DNA of 8,166 bases from contig CAKVKI010000116.1 in the NCBI GenBank assembly GCA_934754975.1, positions 1 through 8,166 on the forward strand. Direction: 5' to 3'. The notes under the pieces are model-generated. The model was given only the letters and a program-made list of their open reading frames with translations, did not search any database and had not been told where the DNA came from. Made by a program: the position numbers and the translations under genes. The DNA is from an uncultured Alistipes sp. GTDB lineage: Bacteria > Bacteroidota > Bacteroidia > Bacteroidales > Rikenellaceae. How positions within the stretch are numbered: the stretch's first letter is position 1; every line of letters starts with the position of its first letter. Positions 1-8,166 of this stretch are shown piece by piece.

Positions 1-1407
1 CATCAGGGCTTTCAGTTCGGCCGTTATGGTCGGATATTCGTCCGATACGTCGTGCTGCTCCGAGGGATCGTCGTCGAGGTTGTAAAGTTCGTAACGCGGA
101 TTTTCCGTCCGGATAGCCAGATGAAGCAGTTTCCACGGTCCGCGCCGCACCGCCTGCCGACCGTTTTTCTCCATGAATTCGAAGTAGAGGAAAGCGTGCT
201 GTTGTTGTTCGCCGCGGTTATCCAGCAACGGCAGGAGGCTGATTCCGTCGTCGGGGACTGCGGCCGTTCCGCATCCGAGCAGTTCGCCGAACGTGGCGGG
301 CAGGTCCCAGAAAGCGCACATGAAATCGCTCCGGCTGCCCGGCGCGATGTGGCCCGGCCATGCGACGATCATCGGCACGCGGATTCCGCCTTCGTACAGA
401 TCGCGTTTGTAACCCCGGTAGATGCCGTTGCTGTCGAAAAAATCGGGGTCGGCGCCGCCTTCCCGGTGGGGCCCGTTGTCGCTCGCGAAGACGATGATCG
501 TATTGTCGTATACGCCCTTGTCTTTGAGTTTCTGCACGAGTTCGCCGACATAGTGGTCCAGACGTGTGACCATGGCCGCGAACGTCGCCCGCGGATAGGG
601 CTGCGAGCAGTAGCCGCCTTTGCGGAAGCCTTCGCCGGAGTCGATACCGACGTAGGGCGTCTCGGGATAGAGTCCGCGGAAACGTTCGATGATGCTGTCC
701 TGCGGCACGATGAGTTCGGCGTGGGGAATGGTCGTGGGGTAGAAAAGAAAGAACGGTCCCTGCTGCGCGGCTTCGTCGATGAATTCGAGCGCCCGTGCGT
801 GGATCAGGTCCGGGGCGTAGGAGCCTTCGCCGTAAGGCACCGGGTCGGTATTGTCCGCCAGTTCGATGCGGCGGCTTCCGTCCCACAGGTGGTCGGGATA
901 GTAACTGTGGGCCAGCAGCTGGCAGTTGAACCCGTAAAACCGGTCTATTCCCTGCCGGGCCGGATCGCCCGTGGAGCCGATGAAGCCGAGTCCCCATTTG
1001 CCGAACGCCCCTGTGGCGTAGCCTGCGTTTTTGAAGTTGAGGAACAGCGCCGCGGCTCCTTCGGGCAGGGGATATTGTCCTTCGGGCGGGAGTTCGATGT
1101 TTCCCCTCACGGGGGTGTGTCCCGAGTGGGTCCCCGTAAGTAGGCATGAGCGCGACGGGGCGCTGACGGTCGTCCCAGCATAACACTGGGTAAACCGCAT
1201 GCCCGCCGCGGCCAGCGAGTCGATATGCGGAGTCCGGAATTTTTGCTGTCCGTAACAGCTGAGATCGCCGTAGCCGAGATCGTCGGCGAGGATGAACAGT
1301 ACGTTGGGCCTGCGTTCCTGCTGCGGTGCGGGATTTCGGGCCGAAGTCCGGTCGGCCCCCGCCAATCCGGTCAACAGGACGCCGCTGAGTAAAAGACGGT
1401 GGTTCAT
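1..1407 (-). CDS. Secreted S1-family (arylsulfatase-type) sulfatase, Ser-type active site; C-terminus cut by window edge
   Basis: This exported enzyme would hydrolyse sulfate esters, most likely on a glycan. Reading from the ATG at 1407-1405 gives 469 codons with no stop before the window edge; S1 sulfatases are usually about 450-520 aa, so only a short tail is missing. Residues 1-23 look like a signal peptide (hydrophobic stretch LLLSGVLLTGLAG, then a small-residue region). PNVLFILADDLGYGD (34-48) supplies metal-binding D42/D43. The sulfatase signature is S82-A-P-S-R86...LLTG, so the residue converted to formylglycine is Ser (codon 1162-1164). Other family landmarks are GKWGLG (K137), Q163/H167 in CQLLAHSYYP, PH at 228-229, SDNGPH with D310/N311, and K334 in RGYKRDLYEGG. 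Ser-type enzymes are known to be matured by the radical-SAM enzyme anSME, which is not in this window. The substrate is not determinable; sulfated galactose or GlcNAc of mucin is a guess from the neighbouring beta-galactosidase. A long open frame at 52-1143 on the opposite strand is a codon-bias shadow. Confidence 0.95.
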   Translation of the reverse strand, partial: MNHRLLLSGVLLTGLAGADRTSARNPAPQQERRPNVLFILADDLGYGDLSCYGQQKFRTPHIDSLAAAGMRFTQCYAGTTVSAPSRSCLLTGTHSGHTPVRGNIELPPEGQYPLPEGAAALFLNFKNAGYATGAFGKWGLGFIGSTGDPARQGIDRFYGFNCQLLAHSYYPDHLWDGSRRIELADNTDPVPYGEGSYAPDLIHARALEFIDEAAQQGPFFLFYPTTIPHAELIVPQDSIIERFRGLYPETPYVGIDSGEGFRKGGYCSQPYPRATFAAMVTRLDHYVGELVQKLKDKGVYDNTIIVFASDNGPHREGGADPDFFDSNGIYRGYKRDLYEGGIRVPMIVAWPGHIAPGSRSDFMCAFWDLPATFGELLGCGTAAVPDDGISLLPLLDNRGEQQQHAFLYFEFMEKNGRQAVRRGPWKLLHLAIRTENPRYELYNLDDDPSEQHDVSDEYPTITAELKALM

Positions 1408-1435
1408 AAAGGTAGGGGTTTGTGTAAAAACTAAG

Positions 1436-1467
1436 TAAAGATAGGAATAATATTCCGGATAGCCCAA
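1436..1467 (-). promoter_or_regulatory. Bacteroidetes-type promoter of the sulfatase gene
   Basis: On the minus strand a TTG (1467-1465) is followed after 21 nt by TATCTTTA (1443-1436). This matches the Bacteroidetes -33 TTTG / -7 TAnnTTTG pattern except for the last base of the -7 box and the first base of the -33 box (CTTG). The predicted start point would be a few bases downstream, leaving a leader of roughly 20-25 nt before the ATG at 1407. The leader is A/T-rich without a strong Shine-Dalgarno sequence, as is usual in this phylum. Confidence 0.55.
1444..1456. repeat. Perfect 6-1-6 palindrome inside the sulfatase promoter
   Basis: GGAATAATATTCC is a perfect inverted repeat with 6-bp arms and one central base. 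It abuts the -7 box and lies between the -7 and -33 elements of the predicted sulfatase promoter, a position where a bound repressor would block RNA polymerase. Operator function is inference from position and symmetry; a short AT-rich palindrome can also arise by chance. Confidence 0.4.
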
Positions 1468-1486
1468 GGTGCGGATGAAAACCTTG
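1465..1486. repeat. Inverted repeat CAAGGT-N10-ACCTTG overlapping the sulfatase -33 region
   Basis: Two 6-bp arms, 1465-1470 and 1481-1486, are exact reverse complements with a 10-nt spacer, so their centres lie 16 bp apart. The left arm contains the TTG taken as the -33 element. It could be a dimeric activator or repressor site, or the stem of a weak hairpin followed by six T at 1497-1502. I favour an operator, because no transcript is known to end here. Confidence 0.3.
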
Positions 1487-1536
1487 CTGGGATATGTTTT
1501 TTCGGCTTTCGGTACCGGTTTTGTCGGGGAATTTGT

Positions 1537-1544
1537 TATTTTTG
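1537..1544 (+). promoter_or_regulatory. -7 element (TATTTTTG) of the four-gene cluster
   Basis: TATTTTTG matches the Bacteroidetes -7 consensus TAnnTTTG exactly and ends 13 nt before the ATG at 1558. The start point would then leave a leader of only about 6-10 nt, of A-rich sequence. A matching -33 box at the usual distance is poor: TTTG at 1520-1523 is too close. No comparable element was found immediately upstream of the next three genes, so this may serve the whole cluster. Confidence 0.5.
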
Positions 1545-1557
1545 CAAAAAATAAAGC

Positions 1558-3387
1558 ATGAACTTCGTCGAACTGCTCGCCCCAGCCAAAGATTTACAGT
1601 CGGCCGTGGCCGCCGTGGATTACGGCGCCGACGCCGTCTATATCGGCGGCGCGAAGTTTGGAGCGCGCCATGCGGCGGGCAACAGTGCGGAGCAGATCGC
1701 CCGCGTCGCGGAGTATGCCCATCGTTACGGCGTGCGGGTGCATGCCACGCTCAACACCCTGATTTACGACGACGAACTGGAGACTGCCGAGCGGCAGGCC
1801 CGCGAGTTGATCGCGGCCGGGGTCGATGCGCTCATCGTGCAGGACATGGCCCTGCGGCGGATGAACCTTCCGGTCGAACTGCACGCCTCGACGCAGGTAT
1901 GCAACATGACGCCCGAACAGGCGCGTTTCCTAGGCGAATGCGGTTTCGCCCGCGTGATTCTCGAACGGGCGCTGTCGCTCGATGAGATCCGGGCGATATG
2001 CGCTGCGACGGGCGCCGAAGTGGAGTGCTTCGTCCACGGGGCCATCTGCGTGGGTTACAGCGGCCGCTGTTTCCTTTCGCGGTCGATGTCCGAGCGGAGC
2101 GGCAACCGCGGCGCATGCAGCCAGCCGTGCCGCCTGACCTACGACCTGACCGACGGCTGCGGACGCACCTATCTGGCCGGAAAACACCTGCTCTCGGTCC
2201 GTGACCTGAATCTTTCGGCGCATGTCGGCGACCTGCTGGATGCCGGCGTCAGGTCGCTGAAAATAGAGGGCCGTCTCAAAGACATCAATTATATCCGCAA
2301 TACGGTGGCCTGTTACCGCCGCGCGGTGGACGATGCGCTGACCGCGCGGCCGCACCTGCGGCGGGCTTCGGTCGGTGAAAGCGTCGCGGACTTCACGCCC
2401 GATACGGCCAAGAGTTTCACCCGCGGGGAGTCGGAGTACTTCTTTGCGGGCAAACGTGCTGGCGTGGCGTCGTTCGACACGCCGAAGGCCGTCGGCGAAT
2501 ATGCGGGCCGCGTGACGCGCATCGAAAGGAACCGCTTCCGGCTCGACCGGGCGCACATGCTGGCGGCCGGCGACGGCATCTGTTTCCTGACGCCGCGCGG
2601 ATTGGTCGGAACCAACGTCAATGCCGCCGACGGCGACTGCGTGACGCCCAACCGCATGGAGGGAATCGCTCCGGGATGCGAAGTCTACCGCAATTACGAC
2701 CACCGCTTCAACCTGCTGCTCGAACGGAGCCGCACGCGGCGCATGATTCCGGTCGCGGCCGTGGTGACGGCGTCGGCGGAGGGTGTGACATTCCGCTATA
2801 CCGACTGCGAGGGGGTTACGGCTGTCGCCGAACGCCGCGTTGCGTTGGAGCCGGCGAATAATGCCGAAGCGAACGCCGCCGCCCTGCGGACGCAGGCCAT
2901 GAAGAGCGGCGATACGATTTTTGCGGTGCGCTCGGCCGAGGTGCAGGGAACCGAATGGTTCGTCCCGGCGTCGCTGGCGGCGCAGCTGCGCCGCGAAGGG
3001 CTTGCCGCCCTGCTGCAGGCCCGGCTGGCACGGGGCATCGAACACCGGATTCTGCCCGAGGGCGCGGCTGTATATCCGTCGGAGACGCTTTCGGCCGAAG
3101 AGAATGTCACAAACCGCCTTGCAGAAGCCTTTTACCGCGATCACGGCGTAGGGCGGATCGAGCGGGGACTCGACCTGGCGGCCACGACCGCCGGACGCCG
3201 GGTGATGCGCTCGGCCTACTGCATCCGCCGCGAAATCGGCGAATGCCTCAAGGAGCGGCCCCGGCTGAAGGGCGATCTGTGGCTGGAGCGCGGCGCGTCC
3301 CGCTACCGGCTGGAATTCGACTGCGTTCGCTGTGAGATGAACCTGGTGGACTGCACCCGCAAAGAAACTACGAAACCAAAACCATAA
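1558..3387 (+). CDS. U32 family protein (RlhA/TrhP-like RNA hydroxylation protein, annotated as peptidase U32)
   Basis: The 609-aa product begins with the U32 core ELLAPAKDLQSAVAAVDYGADAVYIGG (given in parts: ELLAPAKD at 5-12, GADAVYIGG at 23-31). HASTQ at 109-113 and the family signature ECFVHGAICVGYSGRCFLS (156-174) follow, with C164, C171, C187 and C191; SLKIEGR lies at 233-239. A second conserved block near the C-terminus has C555 and C563 (YCIRREIGEC) and FDCVRCEM with C589 and C592. This length and the C-terminal Cys block are typical of the longer U32 proteins with a DUF3656-type region, the group that includes E. coli RlhA (23S rRNA C2501 hydroxylation). Relatives TrhP (tRNA U34) and UbiU/UbiV are shorter. 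Known family members use Cys ligands, shown to hold Fe-S in UbiU/V; that these do so is inference. True protease activity is doubtful for this group. No signal peptide, so cytoplasmic. The stop lies 3 nt before the next ATG, suggesting translational coupling. Confidence 0.9.
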   Translation: MNFVELLAPAKDLQSAVAAVDYGADAVYIGGAKFGARHAAGNSAEQIARVAEYAHRYGVRVHATLNTLIYDDELETAERQARELIAAGVDALIVQDMALRRMNLPVELHASTQVCNMTPEQARFLGECGFARVILERALSLDEIRAICAATGAEVECFVHGAICVGYSGRCFLSRSMSERSGNRGACSQPCRLTYDLTDGCGRTYLAGKHLLSVRDLNLSAHVGDLLDAGVRSLKIEGRLKDINYIRNTVACYRRAVDDALTARPHLRRASVGESVADFTPDTAKSFTRGESEYFFAGKRAGVASFDTPKAVGEYAGRVTRIERNRFRLDRAHMLAAGDGICFLTPRGLVGTNVNAADGDCVTPNRMEGIAPGCEVYRNYDHRFNLLLERSRTRRMIPVAAVVTASAEGVTFRYTDCEGVTAVAERRVALEPANNAEANAAALRTQAMKSGDTIFAVRSAEVQGTEWFVPASLAAQLRREGLAALLQARLARGIEHRILPEGAAVYPSETLSAEENVTNRLAEAFYRDHGVGRIERGLDLAATTAGRRVMRSAYCIRREIGECLKERPRLKGDLWLERGASRYRLEFDCVRCEMNLVDCTRKETTKPKP

Positions 3388-6444
<3,057 letters not shown>

Positions 6445-6456
6445 AGAAGATTTTTT

Positions 6457-7458
6457 ATGCAAGAACAGCTGACACCCGCTTTCGGGGATTATGAATTGAT
6501 CGACACGGGCGATTTCGAGAAGCTCGAACGTTTCGGGCGTTATGTCGTGCGCCGTCCCGAGCCGCAGGCCATCTGGCGGCGGACGCTCTCCGAGGAGGAG
6601 TGGCGTCGCGCGGCCGACGCCTCCTTCCTGCGCGATACGCGCAGCGAAGAGCGCGGCGAGTGGCGTCTCGGTCCCGAAATGCCTTCGCGCTGGACGGTGG
6701 ATTACGCCTATAAGGAGATGCGGCTGCGCATGCGGCTGGGACTCACCTCGTTCAAGCATGTCGGCATCTTTCCCGAGCAGGCCGCCAACTGGAATTTCAT
6801 CTATGACAACTGCCGGGCGCTGGCGTCGGGCGGAGCCGCTGCGATGGGGATTGCAGGCGCAAAGGCGTCGGTCGCAGTTCCGGACAAAACTGTTCCTGCG
6901 GGTATTTCGGACGGAACGGCGCCGAGGGGGCGGACTGCGCCGGGGAAGCCCGTTGCGCCCCGTGTGCTGAATCTTTTCGCCTATACGGGCGGCGCGAGCC
7001 TTGCGGCGCGTGCCGCCGGGGCGGAGACGACCCATGTCGACTCGGTGAAGCAGGTCGTAACCTGGTCGCGCGAGAATATGGAGTTGAGCGGGCTGGATGG
7101 CATCCGCTGGATCGTCGAAGACGCGCTGAAGTTCGTGCGGCGCGAAGTGCGGCGCGGCAGCCGCTACAACGGCATTATCCTCGATCCCCCGGCGTACGGC
7201 CGCGGCGCTGACGGCGAAAAATGGATTCTGGAAGACAATATCTGTGAGATGCTGGCATGCTGCGCGCAGCTGCTGGAGCCGCAGGGCGCGTTCCTCGTGC
7301 TGAACCTCTACTCGATGGGGCTTTCGTCGACGCTGGCCCGCACTGCCGTGCGGCAGGCCTTCGGCGCGCCGCTCGAAGAGCAGTACGGCGAACTTTGTTT
7401 CACGGACCGCGCGGGCAAGCAGCTGCCGCTGGGGACCTATTACCGTTTCATTCGCTAA
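6457..7458 (+). CDS. Class I SAM-dependent methyltransferase, RlmI/PF10672-like (putative 23S rRNA cytosine methyltransferase)
   Basis: The 333-aa cytoplasmic protein carries the SAM-binding motif NLFAYTGG (172-179), acidic motif II HVDSVKQ (D195), VEDALKFV (220-227) and the catalytic-loop motif DPPAYGRG (243-250). These match the Methyltrans_SAM group related to RlmI (m5C1962 of 23S rRNA). Unlike E. coli RlmI there is no N-terminal PUA domain; instead residues 11-120 form the N-terminal region usual in Bacteroidetes homologues (FEKLERFGRYV, RPEPQAIW, SFKHVGIFPEQ). Those homologues, as I recall them, are about 290-300 aa and run directly into the SAM motif. Here residues 123-167 form a Gly/Ala/Pro/Lys-rich low-complexity insert with codon use unlike its surroundings. 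The rRNA target is inferred from family only. It begins 12 nt after the beta-galactosidase stop. Confidence 0.85.
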   Translation: MQEQLTPAFGDYELIDTGDFEKLERFGRYVVRRPEPQAIWRRTLSEEEWRRAADASFLRDTRSEERGEWRLGPEMPSRWTVDYAYKEMRLRMRLGLTSFKHVGIFPEQAANWNFIYDNCRALASGGAAAMGIAGAKASVAVPDKTVPAGISDGTAPRGRTAPGKPVAPRVLNLFAYTGGASLAARAAGAETTHVDSVKQVVTWSRENMELSGLDGIRWIVEDALKFVRREVRRGSRYNGIILDPPAYGRGADGEKWILEDNICEMLACCAQLLEPQGAFLVLNLYSMGLSSTLARTAVRQAFGAPLEEQYGELCFTDRAGKQLPLGTYYRFIR

Positions 7459-7470
7459 AAGAGTACGATT

Positions 7471-7758
7471 ATGGCTATTCTGACTGTATTGTTCGGCCTG
7501 CTGAGCGGCTGTCTGCTGGCTGTTCTGGTGGGGATCATCGGCAGCCGCCGGCGCATCGGCTTCGGGCTGGCTTTCCTGCTGAGCCTGATCTTCACGCCGC
7601 TCGTCGGCCTGATTATCACCCTGCTGACCGATCCGCTGCCGTGCGGCGGCCAGCGCTGGGGCTGTATCGGCACATTCGTAGCCGTCCTGGGCCTGTTGTG
7701 TCTGGGGGTCTTCCTGTTCCTGCTGCTGGCGGGAGCGGCGGTAGTTGCGATGGTCTGA
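7471..7758 (+). CDS. Small three-helix inner-membrane protein of unknown function
   Basis: The 95-aa product is almost entirely hydrophobic. Predicted helices by eye are residues 2-23, 31-52 and 66-92. They are joined by a positively charged loop (GSRRR, 24-28) and a short loop PCGGQRWGC (57-65) with C58 and C65. By the positive-inside rule the Arg loop should face the cytoplasm and the Cys-bearing loop the periplasm. The pattern RRIGFGLAFLLSLIFTPLVG (27-46) recalls a recurrent motif in small Bacteroidetes membrane proteins with no assigned role; that resemblance is from memory and unproven. It starts 12 nt after the methyltransferase stop, in the same frame, and is the last gene before a hairpin. 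It ends in TGA, whereas the other three cluster genes end in TAA. Confidence 0.75.
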   Translation: MAILTVLFGLLSGCLLAVLVGIIGSRRRIGFGLAFLLSLIFTPLVGLIITLLTDPLPCGGQRWGCIGTFVAVLGLLCLGVFLFLLLAGAAVVAMV

Positions 7759-7777
7759 TCGGCGGACAGTGATAAAA

Positions 7778-7807
7778 CGACGGCCGGGGCGTATGCTCCG
7801 GCCGTTG
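7778..7807. terminator. Probable bidirectional intrinsic terminator between convergent genes
   Basis: ACGGCCGGGGC (7780-7790) pairs with GCTCCGGCCGT (7795-7805) as an 11-bp stem with one G-U wobble and a GTAT loop. Adding a wobble and a C-G pair extends it to 7778-7807. On the plus strand it is followed by a T-rich run (TTGCTTATTTAT), and on the minus strand by TTTTATC. It starts 19 nt after the stop of the membrane protein and ends directly before the stop codon of the minus-strand gene, so it probably ends transcripts from both sides. Confidence 0.75.
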
Positions 7808-7808
7808 C

Positions 7809-8166
7809 TTATTTATAGGTTTTCCTGAGTCTGGCGATCATCTCTTCGACCTCCTGCCCGTAATGGGTAAAGAGTCCCCGGTTGAAGGCGCGCGGAAGCA
7901 TGTAGAGCCACCCCTGCACCTTTTTGTCGGCGATCGTTTTGTCGAATACCGTGCGGAAATCGGCTCCCGACCGGAAATCCATCTCCATCTGCGTCGTGAA
8001 TACGACTCTGCGTTCGTCGTAATAGGCTCCCAGCGTCTTGTCGAACGATTCGAGCGATTTGTAACAGCGCAGCAGTTCGGTGACGAGTTCTTTGTCGGCT
8101 ATGTGGGGAGCGATGCCCGACGTTTTGAACATCTCCAGCGCGTCGGTCGAAAATTCGAACGGTTTC
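7809..8166 (-). CDS. Partial C-terminal part of an unrecognised protein, N-terminus beyond the right edge
   Basis: The frame is open from the window edge at 8165 to a TAA at 7811-7809, giving 118 codons. The Met at 8132 is internal, because eleven in-frame codons upstream of it (KPFEFSTDALE) stay open to the edge and are of similar composition. The visible part is charged and mostly helical by eye (for example DKELVTELLRCYKSLESF and HYGQEVEEMIARLRKTYK), with no hydrophobic segment. The layout, an SG-containing turn followed by KELxxxLLxCYKSLESF and a C-terminal helix, faintly recalls the C-terminal part of Bacteroidetes DUF6090-type proteins, which have an N-terminal membrane anchor. I hold this weakly. 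It converges on the four-gene cluster and shares the terminator hairpin. Confidence 0.7.
   Translation of the reverse strand, partial: KPFEFSTDALEMFKTSGIAPHIADKELVTELLRCYKSLESFDKTLGAYYDERRVVFTTQMEMDFRSGADFRTVFDKTIADKKVQGWLYMLPRAFNRGLFTHYGQEVEEMIARLRKTYK

Noticed and set aside
52..1143. Plus-strand 363-codon open frame opposite the sulfatase
   Set aside because: It is a shadow of the sulfatase, whose catalytic motifs in order on the minus strand leave no doubt about the coding strand.
218..1186. Minus-strand 322-codon open frame inside the sulfatase, in another frame
   Set aside because: Arg/Pro-rich translation without motifs; out of frame with the sulfatase, whose frame is continuous from 1407 to the edge. 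No frameshift needs to be assumed.
1463..1502. Plus-strand terminator (hairpin CCCAAGGT/ACCTTGCTGGG followed by six T)
   Set aside because: The stem is short and bulged, the T run starts five bases after it, and no plus-strand transcript is expected to end in this divergent promoter region. Operator symmetry is an equally good reading.
7778..7807. Hairpin as a mobile-element end or attachment site
   Set aside because: It is a single GC-rich stem with flanking A and T runs between convergent genes, which a terminator explains fully; no second copy or target duplication is seen.
8130..8132. Start codon of the rightmost minus-strand gene at 8132
   Set aside because: The frame continues open to the window edge with similar composition, so this Met is most likely internal and the gene partial.

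Overview
The window looks like a chromosomal stretch from a GC-rich member of the Bacteroidales. An Alistipes-like genome would fit, but genus is inference only. The signs are: high GC with third-position G/C preference; promoter elements of the Bacteroidetes type (-7 TAnnTTTG) instead of a sigma-70 TATAAT box; start codons preceded by A/T-rich leaders rather than strong Shine-Dalgarno sequences; and Bacteroidetes-type gene families (S1 sulfatase with a Ser active site, secreted LacZ-like GH2, U32 protein with C-terminal Cys motifs).

Layout, left to right. (1) Positions 1-1407, minus strand: a secreted S1-family sulfatase. Its start is inside the window and its last few residues are off the left edge. 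(2) Positions 1408-1557: a 150-bp divergent intergenic region with a good Bacteroidetes promoter for the sulfatase, two inverted repeats that could be operators, and a -7-like element just in front of the plus-strand gene. (3) Positions 1558-7758, plus strand: a tight four-gene cluster, probably one operon. It encodes a U32-family (RlhA/TrhP-like) protein, a secreted GH2 beta-galactosidase, a class I SAM-dependent methyltransferase related to 23S rRNA m5C methyltransferases, and a 95-residue three-helix membrane protein. The gaps are 3, 12 and 12 nt, so all four genes share one reading frame. (4) Positions 7778-7807: a GC-rich hairpin that probably terminates transcription from both sides. (5) Positions 7809-8166, minus strand: the C-terminal part of an unrecognised protein converging on the cluster.

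Function. The sulfatase and the beta-galactosidase both carry N-terminal export signals and would fit desulfation and de-galactosylation of a host or dietary glycan such as mucin. No SusC/SusD pair, anti-sigma factor or hybrid two-component sensor is visible, so this is not a complete polysaccharide utilisation locus as seen here. The two RNA-modification-type genes flanking the beta-galactosidase are functionally unrelated to it on present knowledge; the mixture may simply be read-through from one promoter. I found no mobile element, CRISPR array, RNA gene, phage gene or defence system. The most unusual points are the low-complexity insertion in the methyltransferase, the palindromes in the divergent promoter region, and the shared reading frame of the four-gene cluster. 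I do not see convincing evidence of a wholly new system.
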